Assembly (NCBI GenBank): GCA_010014835.2
Contig: JAAAKB020319805.1
Span: 1 to 25,068 of the forward strand
Direction: 5' to 3'
Length of the DNA: 25,068 bases
Source of the DNA: Apostichopus leukothele
Taxonomy: Eukaryota; Echinodermata; Holothuroidea; Aspidochirotida; Stichopodidae
Below the pieces are notes generated by a model. That model did no database searches and was not told the origin of the DNA. It saw nothing but the letters and a program-made list of their open reading frames with translations. Both the position numbers and the translations under genes were made by a program. Of this stretch, positions 1-10,710 are shown piece by piece. How positions within the stretch are numbered: the first letter of the stretch is position 1; each line of letters opens with the position of its first letter.

Positions 1-284
1 CCATGATAATGGTGTTAGAGTGTATCAGTAGTCAGACTTATAGGTCCTCTACACCCATGATAATAGTGTTAGAGTGTCTCAGTAGTCAGACTTATAGGTC
101 CTCTACACCCATGATAATGGTGTTAGAGTGTATCAGTAGTCAGACTTATAGGTCCTCTACACCCATGATAATAGTGTTAGAGTGTATCAGTAGTCAGACT
201 TATAGGTCCTCTACACCCATGATAATGGTGTTAGAGTGTCTCAGTAGTCAGATTTGTAGGTCCCCTACACCTATGACAATGGTT
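1..284. repeat. 54-bp minisatellite, about 5.2 copies, truncated by window edge
   Basis: Five successive units start at 3, 57, 111, 165 and 219, with a decaying partial unit from 273. The unit begins ATGATAATGGTGTTAGAG and ends with CTCTACACCC. Units differ at two main sites: AATGG versus AATAG, and GTATCAG versus GTCTCAG. Units 1 and 3 share the same variants, while unit 5 is more diverged and marks the decaying right edge. Because 54 is a multiple of three and the unit lacks stops in one frame, the array reads as an 18-residue protein repeat. I regard that open frame as a by-product of the repeat. The array probably continues to the left of the window. Confidence 0.95.
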
Positions 285-1559
285 GACCCCACTGTTTCAG
301 AACACATGCTTTATTGATTTTTCATTTCATTATCTTCTTGTCAGGATAGGAATTTCTTTCTTATAAATTGTTTCTTTTCTAATTTAATATATGATAGTAT
401 TTAAAAAGGTTAAAAATTGTACTTTAAACTGAAATAGTGTTATTGTCATGTATACTGCACTGACTGAAACAAAGAAGAAGAGACATTTAATGTTTCATTT
501 TAGGTGAAGTCTCCCTAAGTTTGTCTAACTCAATGCCCAATTTCCACTGCCAGAACCTTCAGTCTCGTGTTTAGTTCATGAACAGATATCTGTTAAATAT
601 GTTTTGATTGTTTTTGGCTAGCACATCAAAAGCATATAACATATATGCCACTTTCATTTGCATATCATGGAATGATAAATATTCTGATTACTCAGGATTT
701 CTTCCCAGTCTATTAGACCAAACATTTCTACAGGCAGCATACATATTTATTTCATGTAACTGCCTACATGTGCATGTTTCATTCTTTGTCACTAAAAATT
801 TAAGATTCCATTCTAGCCAACAAGAATAATTTATATTCCTTATCTTTAAACAGAATGCATGCAGTGAATTTTAACATTGATTTATAGTCTCAATCACTAA
901 AAGGTTCAAAACATATGGAAAGTTGGTTAAAATTGATGACCTTTAAACATAAACACATAGATCAATCAAGATAACATGTACTATTAGAACTTTCCACTGA
1001 TTATAAATAACTTGTAGACAATTAGCCTGTGTTTATGCCATGTAATGATCAGCGTGGCTTCATTTATTGTTTAAATGTTTTGCAATGTGTGAATGTAGAG
1101 CTCAGGACAAAATATTTTAATTGATTAGTCAAAGATCTGGAAAGAATTTTTATTTCAACTTGTGGAGAAGTTGATCACCTTGCTTCCACATCCTTCTAGG
1201 ATGAGTAATATTTTAATGAGAATCCTCATTTCAGCCTGACAGAGATTGCCAAGTGATGATTACATCAAAGATGAACAACTCTTGACAATGAATCATACGC
1301 AGGGCTTGTTCAACCTGGTGTGTATTTTGTAAGACTGCCCTCTATTAGTAATAGAAATGCTGTTGAGGATAAGAGTATTTTGATTGAAATAATAATTAAA
1401 ACTTTAGTGTATTTTATATTTGTTAGTAGATATTTTTTGCTTGTGCTTGAAGTTTTACTGCTAGGTGACGGCTTTATGGGAGTTTAAGTACATCCTGTGT
1501 CCCCATTGGGTATGGCTGTTGCCCTTCCCACATAGTGAGCCACATTGAATTAGGTGTTA
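285..1559. other. AT-rich non-coding stretch, nothing recognised
   Basis: There is no long open frame with coding character, no RNA gene and no clear repeat. The only open frame above 70 codons, 608-829 on the + strand, has no splice or domain support. The words ACTGCCCTCTA near 1333 recur near 2143 and 2192, but no element boundary could be drawn. Confidence 0.6.
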
Positions 1560-1708
1560 ATGGTCTACTGTGTATTTATTGCAGGATAATGCACAAACAA
1601 GGATATAACTCAAGTGATACACGAGGCAGTACGCCGAGTGCGTCCATCAATAGGGTTATGTGTACACCTGTGAGTGCATTATCCTGAGATAAACGCAAAG
1701 TAGACCAA
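1560..1708. repeat. Short inverted-repeat element, possible MITE
   Basis: The left arm 1560-1594 (GGTCTACTGTGT, then CAGGATAATGCAC) is the reverse complement of the right arm 1674-1708 at 29 of 35 positions. The innermost 13 bases of the arms, CAGGATAATGCAC, match perfectly. The spacer is 79 bp and is richer in CpG than its surroundings. If the true ends are GGTCTAC, the flanks both read AAT, which would be a 3-bp target duplication. This is too short to be sure. Size and architecture fit a miniature inverted-repeat DNA transposon. No transposase is present and the superfamily cannot be assigned; PIF/Harbinger is one group that makes 3-bp duplications. Confidence 0.6.
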
Positions 1709-2749
1709 TGATTACCCCGGTTCAATTATACAAAACACTAAATAAACGTGATGTTTCACCTCAGAATGTTACAATTTAATAACACTTTTAAAGAGAAATA
1801 ACCAACAGTTGTCTCAAAAGGGTATCTGGTTTTTCTTTACTTTAATTTTAGTAAAAATTCTCAGTTCAATGTAAATGCACAAATAAAATAAGAAGAATGA
1901 CAATAATTAGGCTATACAATGCTGAACAACAGTACATTGAACAGCACTACAGAAGCAAGGGTATACTGCACCTGTTTCCAGTGGGCCTAGCACCACAAAC
2001 CCCTGTGTTCAACAACAAACAGAATTGACCTAATGGATATTGTGTACTACTTATACCTACTTATAGTACACTATATACTGTGCTTAGCAATATAGTTACG
2101 GTCGTAACAGCTTTTAACTGTTAGTTTAACATATATTGTAATACTGCCCTCATTAAGAGTTGATGTTGTGGAAGCCAAAGCTTTTAGTAATACTGCCCTC
2201 TAATGTGTAATTTTGATATTTGACAAAGGACAATAAGGGAAGAAATGCCTGTTTTGTCATACAAGGATAAGAGGGTGACACAGTGATTGAATTTGGTGGA
2301 TTTGGTGGAAGTACTATAATTTGGTTGTCAGTAGTGATAGTCATACAACCTAAATAATTTAGTAAATGATTAATTTGTTCATACATAATGGATAAAGTAA
2401 GTCAATGTCATACAATGATGTATGTTGTGTTTAGCTAAATTGAAGTAAAAATTGTCAATTATTCCTGTAATTATGTAGAAAATTAGAGGTTTAATGAACT
2501 ACTTGTATGTTAGGCATATTAGATACTTCTTGACCGAAAATTGTAATCCATATTCCTGATCTGTAAAAAACAACACTGCAATTAGCCACATTGTACTAAT
2601 TTTATTTTCAGAATAATATTCCTAACTTTATGCAGTAAAATTTCAGAAATTATGTATGCATGTATTATAATGTGTATGTGTGTGTAAAAACCTTGTTTGT
2701 TCACATGATATCTGAAGAAAAACTTACATGAATCATCACCTACATTGTT
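1709..2749. other. AT-rich non-coding stretch with a 13-bp direct repeat
   Basis: TAATACTGCCCTC occurs at 2139-2151 and again at 2188-2200, each with AGCTTTTA a short way upstream, so a small segment may have been duplicated. A short TG-rich run lies near 2670-2685. No gene or RNA was recognised. The minus-strand open frame across 2153-2386 has no supporting features. Confidence 0.5.
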
Positions 2750-3240
2750 TGGTATGTTGGTGACCCATATCTAGTTCAATTTGTTTTTCGTGGAGGTCAA
2801 AGTTTACGTCAGCAGTCTTCAAATTGTGATTACTTTGTAAACATCTTAAGGAAACTTAGATTAATTTTATGTTTTGCTTGTTGACTCCCATATTGAATAC
2901 ATACAGCCTATTGTATTGGTGAGGTCAGAGATCATTCGACGTTAACAGTGTTCAAATTGTGATGACCTTGTAAATAATATCTATGGGATTCATTTTGTAC
3001 TTTGCATGGCGGTGCCCCATTTGAGTACATGCAGCTAGTGGATTTGGTGAAGTTCAAAGGTCATTTGATGTTATTGTTCAAATTGTGATGATTTTGTAAA
3101 ACACAATATGTACAGGACACTTTGCATTAATTTTATATTTTGCATGTTGATGTCCTATATGGAGTATATGCAGCCTTTTTGTTTGATGAAAATGAAAGGT
3201 CATTTCACATTAGCAATGGTCAAATTAAGAAAATCTTCGA
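2750..3240. repeat. Degenerate tandem repeat, about 126-142 bp unit, 3-4 copies
   Basis: The phrase CAAATTGTGAT (last copy CAAATTAAGA) recurs at 2820, 2953, 3079 and 3221, giving spacings of 133, 126 and 142 bp. Each unit carries the same order of words: a GTTGATGNCC-like word, CATATTGAATACAT, CAGCC, GGTCAAAGGTCATTT, then CAAATTGTGATGACTTTGTAAA. Copies are clearly diverged, so the array is old. It may be a local tandem expansion or part of a dispersed satellite family; a genome search is needed to tell. Confidence 0.8.
3051..3063 (+). promoter_or_regulatory. DR1 nuclear receptor-type site inside the degenerate repeat
   Basis: AGTTCAAAGGTCA is two half-sites, AGTTCA and AGGTCA, in direct orientation with a one-base spacer. 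This arrangement is known to bind HNF4 and RXR heterodimers. Other units of the same repeat carry weaker versions, such as GGTCAAAGTTTA and AGGTCAGAGATCA. The match is seen in the sequence; binding in this organism is only an inference. Confidence 0.35.
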
Positions 3241-3261
3241 AAAAAAAATCTTAAGGTGAAA

Positions 3262-6200
3262 AAATCTTGCTGGTCCTCATTGGTAGATTGAGAATGCCTC
3301 ATAGTACTTAGAATGCACATTGTGTGTAGCTGACTATTGTACCTTTAACCTGCATTTTCTGTCATTTTTAGTTCTTGAATTATTCCCAGTGAGTTTGTAT
3401 TTATTAATACATGTTTTGTTATCTTAGTGTGGCTCTTGAGGCCTTATAGAAACCCTCCAGTCATGCTCTAAAATTCTGCTCAGAAATGCATGCTCATAGC
3501 AACATAATCAACAGAGAAACATATTTGTGTTGTCCATTGGCAATTTGGTTGTTTTATAAAATTTCATCAAATAGTTTCTATGGGCTGTAGTGAAGCATCT
3601 CAAAATTCACACCATTGTTTGCATTTGTACCGGAAGGCTTGGGGAGGCTGGGACATTTGTCTTTCTGTTCTAAGAAAAATATAGATATTGAAAGTCATTT
3701 TCAGATGAAATGATTGTGAAATAATCATTTGGAAATGAGAGCTAGGATGGGTGGAATGATGATAACAATTTTGTTGAAAACCAGTACTTTTGCTGAGAAA
3801 AGAAAAAAGAGAATGTATTTTTAGTTCTCAAGTAAATTGTTTCCCCTTCTATGAGTAGAATAGGTAATGGTATAAGGGTAGTTCTTGCTGTTGCCCGTTG
3901 TTAATGCTATTATTTATAACACTTTTTATAACACTATTTGACATAACATAATTTATGTTTTTATCTGTGATAAAACAATGCTCCCTGAAGTTGTTCTTGT
4001 AACAGGGTTCTTTTAACTAGAGATGTGTGAACAAGTGCTATTTATCACTGTTGCCAAATTATATGCCCTCAGACATTCTCAGGAAAACATCCTATTTGCA
4101 TTGTTTGTATGCTTCATTACTGCATTCTGTCAAACTAAGGTTCAGGTTTTATGTGTTATTGTGTTGGAAATCAAGATGTCAACGGCCGACATTGGTTAAT
4201 TTTAGTACACTGCTTGTGGTCAATTATGCAAGAATTGCTACATCGTGCTTGAAATACGATAGATATAAGATCTGAGATAACCTGAAAGATTATAACTCTA
4301 TATTTATGTCATAATGTGTGATATAAAACCCCAATGGTGTGTTGTGGTGCTTGATTGGCCATGCTTGGAGGAAGATCCATTATCAAAACAATTTCTTTCA
4401 AAGTCTTTAATGGAGCTTGTTTTCCAGCAGTCTATTTCTCTCTTCATTTTCGTTTTCAGTACGTGTGAAAATATACTTTTAAGTGAAACAGTTATAGTAT
4501 CTGTAATGACAGATTCCATGTGGCATGTTGCCATCGAGAGATCTTACAGAAAATCATTTGAAACTTTGCACAGCTTTGACCCAATTTTTTTCTTCAGAAT
4601 ATTAGATTTCAAAGAAAACTTGCGTGCATCATGCATAGGTGGGAATATTTTTATGGGAAAAGTAGAAAGAAATTATGACAGTAAACTGTTGTGTTTCTAA
4701 ACATTGCCTCAAGGGTGGCCCATCCTTAAAGCAATATAATGACTAATGATAATGTACCAGATAATTTAATTAAGTGTACAGTGCACATACCAATAGAGAC
4801 TTAATTTAAGTAGCTGCCGATAATATCTATTTCAGTTCACATGTTATTCTTTCTACCAGATTAGAAGTTGTTTCTCATCTGACAGCATAGGCTGAAAAAC
4901 AAGACAACTATGTATTTTATGCTCATGTAATTGCTTGGCTGATTGGTGCTAAACAGGATCAAAAGATCCTCACCTTCTGGCATAGTCATCCTCTTAGTGT
5001 TATTAACACATTGTCACTAGTGTTAATTATAACAAGTATAGGGAACTTTGACACAGCCATGGTGTATTGAACCCAGAATTACTACCAAACCTTTGCTTTA
5101 TAGTCATGTTTGTCCTCTCCCTACCAGTGTAAACTCCATTGGGTTTACAAAGTAAACACTTCAACTGCACTTTGTCAATAGTCCTTCAGTTCCCAGTACT
5201 AACTGAATACCCAAATTTTGCTTAACTTTGGCAAACTCCTTGGGGAACAAAGCATCAGAATAACTTGTCATGTTGTACTAGCCCTTACCTGTGTTGTTAA
5301 GGGCAAACTACCTGGGCTTAAATTTTGGCTTGCTGCCATGCATGGTTGATCCTATGTACTACCACTTTTCAAATATACAGGATAAGGGGAATCTGAGCCA
5401 GCCCCTAAAGTACTGCTTCAGTACATCTTAAAGCGGTTGACTTTTGTGCAAAGAAAACCAATATCTTTACTCAATATAGCATGACGAAGACCTTATGTGG
5501 ACTTTAATTTGGGCTGTTGTGTGTAAATTACCTTGAAGTAGTGACATGTACATGAATGTATATAAACACATACAGTATGTTGTTACTTTGCCTAGACTAT
5601 AAAAGCGCTCTTGTAGTTGCTCTTCTCTGAACCTTTCTCTTTCTCTCCTTATACTGATTTGCATGTTGATGTAGACCTTTGGACTCAATTTTAAGCGCAA
5701 ACTATAATTTGTTTTTCATTTTTGAGTAGTTTGGAGATAATACTTTTAACAAGTAAATGCATTTGCTATGCTGCTACTTAAGGTTTGGTGGGCGTTAAAG
5801 AACGATTCAATAATGTATTCACTAGGAAAGAACAGCATAAACAACATAAGATGGATGACATTAAGACAACAGTTTAAAATTATTTGAAATATTTCTGTCA
5901 GATCAGAAACTAAAACACAAATCCAATGCTTTATTCTATGTGCCCCTAAAGTAACCCCTAAATGCACCACTTCACCCCAATATTATTGATTTGAAAACAG
6001 CATGGGAGCTTGTGTTTTCCACCTAAACCAAGCAGAGTGGTTGTGGTCACTTGAATCAACTTGTAAATAATCGGTCAGAATTCGTAGAAACAAGATAAAG
6101 ATGAGATAAATAGATGGGTTGTCATCATCAATAGAAGCATTTGTTTATGGCATGGATAATAGAGGCACTGTTACCAAGTTCAAGTACAATGTTTGATTGA

Positions 6201-6360
6201 AACAAATTAATTTGCAGTGTTTTGTTTCTCAGCAGGGTCCTAGTGGACATACATGAGCATCATTACCAATGACAGTTTGTGGTTATGTGATGTGTAGGCA
6301 GAAGGGAAGCAAATAGAAAGACTATCTGGTAAAAAGGGTTAATTGATTGTAACAAAGCAG
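3262..6360. other. Long AT-rich non-coding stretch, nothing recognised
   Basis: No repeats of note, RNA genes or convincing exons were seen. The + strand frame at 4314-4700 (128 codons) has an A at position -3 of its ATG but no motif, signal sequence or good splice context. A frame this long is expected roughly once by chance over six frames of AT-rich DNA this size. A small tandem, TTTATAACACT twice, lies near 3913-3937. Confidence 0.55.
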
Positions 6361-6477
6361 TCAATGTGTTTGTACTTCAGATGTTTCATGAACATTTGAT
6401 TCATCACTATCATCTGTGTCTGCCTTTAGCCAATTCACGAGGTCACCATCTGCTGAATCACAGACTGACAACTTCAT
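6361..6477 (-). other. Possible short terminal exon on the minus strand, unproven
   Basis: Reading the minus strand, TTTTGACAG resembles a splice acceptor and is followed at once by an ATG and 38 codons to a TGA at 6363-6361. The peptide is strongly acidic in its middle (DLVNWLKADTDDSDES). This contrasts with the Phe/Leu/Lys/Ile-rich chance frames elsewhere in the window. An in-frame TGA lies just upstream of the ATG, so the exon could start no earlier than about the acceptor. No polyadenylation signal or upstream exon was established. It could be the end of a host gene, a remnant of a cellular-type transposase, or chance. Confidence 0.2.
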
Positions 6478-6537
6478 CTGTCAAAATTGGATGGATTGAC
6501 TTCTTACTGTAGGTTGTACCTAATGTTAATAGGTTGT

Positions 6538-6650
6538 GACCTGTATATATCGTCTTGACCTGTATATATCGTCTTGACCTGTATATATCGTCTTGACCTG
6601 CATATATCGTCTTGACCTGTACCTAGTCATGACCTGTGTTTAGTCGTGAC
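6538..6650. repeat. 19-bp minisatellite, four good copies plus decayed copies
   Basis: The unit GACCTGTATATATCGTCTT starts at 6538, 6557, 6576 and 6595. The fourth copy has CATATATC in place of TATATATC. From 6614 the copies decay into GACCTGTACCTAGTCAT, GACCTGTGTTTAGTCGT and GACTTGTCTGTAATG. The array therefore has a sharp homogeneous left part and a degraded right part, as expected when slippage keeps renewing one end. Confidence 0.93.
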
Positions 6651-6768
6651 TTGTCTGTAATGTAAATGCTGGAAGAAACCTATTAAATTTGAGCATGTTA
6701 CAGAACTGGCTTAAGATTTTCTTGTCACCCTGTATGCCGTTATAATAAGTCTAACTCTCTTTATGGAT

Positions 6769-7308
6769 CCATGCTTCCAATCACTAGCCCTGGAAACCAT
6801 ATCTCTACCCTAGCCCTACTTAAGTTTGACCTCTATATTCCATGCTTCCAATCACTAGCCCTGGAAACTGTATCTCTACCCTAGCCCTACTTAAGTCTGA
6901 CTTCTGTATTCCATGCTTCCAATCACTAGCCCTGGAAATCTAATCCTACTTAAGTCTGACCTGTATATTCCATGCTTCCAATCACTAGCCCTGGAAACTG
7001 TATCTCTACCCTAGTCCTACTTAAGTCTGACCTATATTCCATGCTTCCAATCACTAGCCCTGGTAACCGTATCTCTACCCTAGCCCTACTTAAGTCTGAC
7101 CTCTATATTCCATGCTTCCAATCACTAGCCCTGGAAATCTAATCCTACTTAAGTCTGACCTCTATATTCCATGCTTCCAATCACTAGCCCTGGAAACTGT
7201 ATCTCTACCCTAGCCCTACTTAAGTCTGACCTATATTCCATGCTTCCAATCACTAGCCCTGGTAACCGTATCTCTACCCTAGTCCTACTTAAGTCTGACC
7301 TCTTATAT
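6769..7308. repeat. About 71-bp minisatellite, 8 units with a 199-bp higher-order period
   Basis: Units begin CCATGCTTCCAATCACTAG at 6769, 6840, 6911, 6970, 7039, 7110, 7169 and 7238. Unit lengths are 71, 71, 59, 69, 71, 59, 69 and about 70. The 59-bp units (6911 and 7110) lack 12 bases and read GGAAATCTAATCC. The units after them read GGAAACTGTAT, and the next ones GGTAACCGTAT. Units 3-5 (6911-7109) and 6-8 (7110-7308) are therefore two copies of a three-unit block of 199 bp. A short open frame across the last units is a product of the repeat, not a gene. Confidence 0.95.
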
Positions 7309-10300
7309 CTCCTGCCAACATTTCAAGTAGGCTGTTTTCTTTTTCTCCTTCCCTAAGTTACAAGGCAAGGCTGCAAAGATTCCTATCTCTGTGCCTCATC
7401 TTTATTCTTCTTGTTCTGTTATGTGTTGCTGTGGCCCACTGCGCTCTGTTGCTGCCTTGCCACAGCTACTCTTTCAGTATCCAGTACATCTATTGCATTT
7501 CATAAGATGTCTCACTGAAGATATTTATACCATGCAGTAGAGGTTCACTTCAATGTCTGAAGTGTAGTTTTGGAAGAAATCAATTAAAATGTAACAAATT
7601 ATGAAGCAAACTTTAATTGGATTCTGGATGATTTTAGTAGATTTTTCATAATTTATTATTTTGAACTATGGTATCTGCTTTGAGAGCATTTCTTTGACCT
7701 CTTTCTTTATACAACCATTGTAGAAGGAAGTTGTTAATATTGAGTGTCAAGTTTTTGAACTCTCGTCCATAAAAAGGACCTAGTGGTAATTAATTGCATT
7801 AACATTCAGTTAATTAAATCTTTGAAGATGAGATCACCTAGCTATTGTGCTAGAATCTACAGCTTTTATTCCCATGGACCCTGGAAACTGTTGATGTAAG
7901 GCGTCTAAAATGTAATATATACGTCACGAGACATCCACGCAGGAAGTGCATTGGTGGTGATTTATATCGAACGATTACAGAGGATATTTATTTCTTTTTG
8001 TCTGATATAGGGCTTCATGTGTGGCAGCAGACCTATTAAACAGCATAGAGAGGCACTATTAGCCTAAATTTTACCTGATGAAATACATACATAGGTTAAA
8101 ATGTCCTGTGACTATTCCCTCACTACTATGAGAGGAAATTAAACCAAAGAAAATCTAAACAATATGCCAAGAGGCAGATATAATAATATTCAAAGGTCAT
8201 AGTTTGTCATTGTTGAGAGTTGGGAGGTATAGTTTGATTGTAGTATACATCCATACCATTGCACCCTATTATATAAAGGTAAAATAAAAGTGATTGAAAA
8301 AATATTTATGAGCAAAGGTTTTGATTTGTAAAAGTAATTTGTATATATATCTCATTATTTCCATAACTTTTAGCTGTCAGAAGTTGCGCTATTGTCACTG
8401 AATGCCTCAAAATATTTTGGATCGGCAAAGTAGACAATTCATGTGTTGGTGATGGGAAATACACAGAGGGTGTTTGTTAAAGAAGGGTAAATTTAATCTT
8501 AGATGACATTAATTAATAACATTATTGTTCACAACATTTTGTGAATCGCTTGAAGTATTACCATACCTAGCATTGTAGTGGGTGCAATTACTTGTTATTA
8601 CTTAGTCATTTATGATGCCTGCAGCACTGATTTGCAATATTTACAGAGAAGGATAAATAGTTCAGTGATTTTCATTTGTAATTTGTCAGGTTCCTCCAAG
8701 TTTCAACAGTCACAGTTACCACCTTTGCTCTTTCAGTGCTCTCAATATCCCCCATTTCTCCTTTCCCCCAGTTATACTAAACTACAAAAAGAATTTAAAG
8801 AAAATTCATGTTTGTGTCAATACTAGATGAAATGCATCCTCACTGATTTATTACCTATGAATGTAAATTACCCATCCGGGTTATGTATTGCTAAAGGTCT
8901 AGTAAATGACCCAGCTGAAAGCATCAGTTTTAGCAAATGCATTGAAATTTAATTTATGTAATTATGCGACTGTTATTTGATTCCATTGTATTCGGTTGCT
9001 GCAATCTCACTATTTCCTTTCCTCTCTAGGGGTCATCTTCTTCACCATCACAATGAATTTTAATCTGTTTCTCATTTTCCAGGTGTAAAGGCATCATCTG
9101 CTTTGATAATTTTCTCTCAGGGTTCATACCTTACCAGGGTCTCCTTTGTCCTCCCTGTGGATCAAGCAAACTTCTTGATTCCCAAGACCAGTCAGAGACT
9201 GTTGGTTGGTTCAAAATGCAAGACTCATTGAATAGCTCAAATAACTCACTCACTTTAGTAGTTAAATCAAAGTGATCGACCTACTCAGTCCATCTAAACA
9301 CAGGTCTCTTATAAAGGGACATGAATTTGCAGCCTTGACATAGTAACTGTTTATCTTGTTGACTTTCCTAGCTAAATTTTGTTGATCTCCCACCTCTCCC
9401 TCTCACCCACTCAACCTTTTAAAATTCAGGTAGAATTTCCCTGTTATGTTTCGATTTACCCATCCCTTATGTTGAGAAACCAATATTGGAATTTAATAAG
9501 CGATATTAAAATACATATTTAATATAACAAATAAACTAGTTTGATGAGAATTGTTCATATTTTGTAAGGAAAATACCATCTGTGGAAATTTAAATTAATT
9601 CATGATCCAAAATGATTAAAGTCTTTCCAACAGTATTCCTAAAACTTTTTCCAATAAGCCTACCCAAAGTTATCCAAAAAGAGTGATTACAAAATAGGGA
9701 GGCTTGAAGGAAGATATAAAAGATAAACCAAATAGGAAACTATGATATTCACTAGGAAAGAAGAAATAGTACTCTAAAGAAAAAAAAAGGAGAAGTAAAA
9801 TATGAAGGTGAGTTGAAGTCAATGTGGAAAGCCTCATATACTGTGAAGATTGTGAAGTTTTCTGCTAACTGTATTACAGCAGGACTGTGTGCAAAGTCAG
9901 CATTTTCCACTCACCAAATTGCTTTTCAAATTCTGCCTTCATCTCACCATTTAGATCTGTCAAGTTCATGCAGTATCACACACCACTCCTTAAATCTTCT
10001 TGCTTTTCCTTTCTTTATCTCTGTTGGGTGGGTTGCTTTACAAAGCCCCTAGGCCCTTATAGATTATTATTGGAGACTTTGTCTCAAGTGCCAGTTATAA
10101 GTTTCAAGTACTTTCCTTGAACTTTGAACAAGTGCTGCATGCAAGAGGAGGTTGAGGACACTGAAATTGTCTTCTTTTTAATTTCGTTTATTGAAGCAAA
10201 AGTAATGATATTGTCAGATATTGTCATTGGAAATGAGTGATCATGGCATAGTTTGTAACATTTTAACCTGTCTATATATTCAACATCATTTGTGTCATCT

Positions 10301-10518
10301 TATGTACTGGTGACATGATCTGCCTTTGCTATGTTGAAGCCCAGCTGCTTAATGACCCATAGCTAAGTTACATGAAGGGTAAAATATCTGCTTCTCCATC
10401 TCTTCATCACAATACCATAAAACTACACTCACTCCCCGCCCCCCACCTATCCTCTCTCCTAGTAACCTTCTGCTTCTCAGACAAGTATGCCTGGAACTGC
10501 TGGGATTTGCTTTAAGTT
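7309..10518. other. Long AT-rich non-coding stretch
   Basis: No minisatellite or RNA gene is seen. A somewhat more CpG-rich, complex segment lies near 7860-7990, with ACGTCA and CGAACGATTA-type words, and could be regulatory. One exon-like stretch at 9083-9231 is described separately. The overlapping + strand frames near 9813-10120 look like chance. Confidence 0.5.
9083..9231 (+). other. Exon-like open stretch after a good splice acceptor, unproven
   Basis: TGTTTCTCATTTTCCAG is a strong acceptor-type sequence ending at 9082. After two bases that would complete a codon (phase 1), 48 codons are open before a TGA at 9229-9231. The peptide includes VSFVLPVDQANFLIPKTSQR, and third-position bases are richer in G and C than the surroundings. 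No partner exon or polyadenylation site was established, and a 48-codon open stretch is common by chance, so this stays a weak candidate. Confidence 0.15.
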
Positions 10519-10710
10519 GAGTCTGTAATAGTTTCTATGTGTAAATTCAAAGGCTTGGTGACTGAGTATAGTTGGGAATGATGAGTCTGTAATAGTTTCT
10601 ATGTGTAAATCCAAAGGCTTGGTTACTGAGTATAGTTGGGAATGATGAGTCTGTAATAGTTTTTATGTGTAAATCCAAAGGCTTGGTGACTGAGTATAGT
10701 TGGGAATGAT
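10519..10710. repeat. 64-bp tandem repeat, exactly three copies
   Basis: Copies start at 10519, 10583 and 10647 with GAGTCTGTAATAG and end GTTGGGAATGAT. There are only three variable sites: copy 1 has AAATTC where the others have AAATCC, copy 2 has GGTTACT where the others have GGTGACT, and copy 3 has TTTTTATG where the others have TTTCTATG. There are no indels and the edges are sharp. This is the youngest-looking array in the window. Confidence 0.97.

Noticed and set aside
1-284. CRISPR-like array
   Set aside because: The repeats are contiguous with no spacers; this is a plain tandem repeat.
4314-4700. 128-codon + strand open frame
   Set aside because: No domain, signal sequence or splice context. 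A frame this long is expected about once by chance in six frames of AT-rich DNA of this size.
7171-7356. 61-codon frame over the 71-bp minisatellite
   Set aside because: It arises from repeat units and lacks any independent coding evidence.
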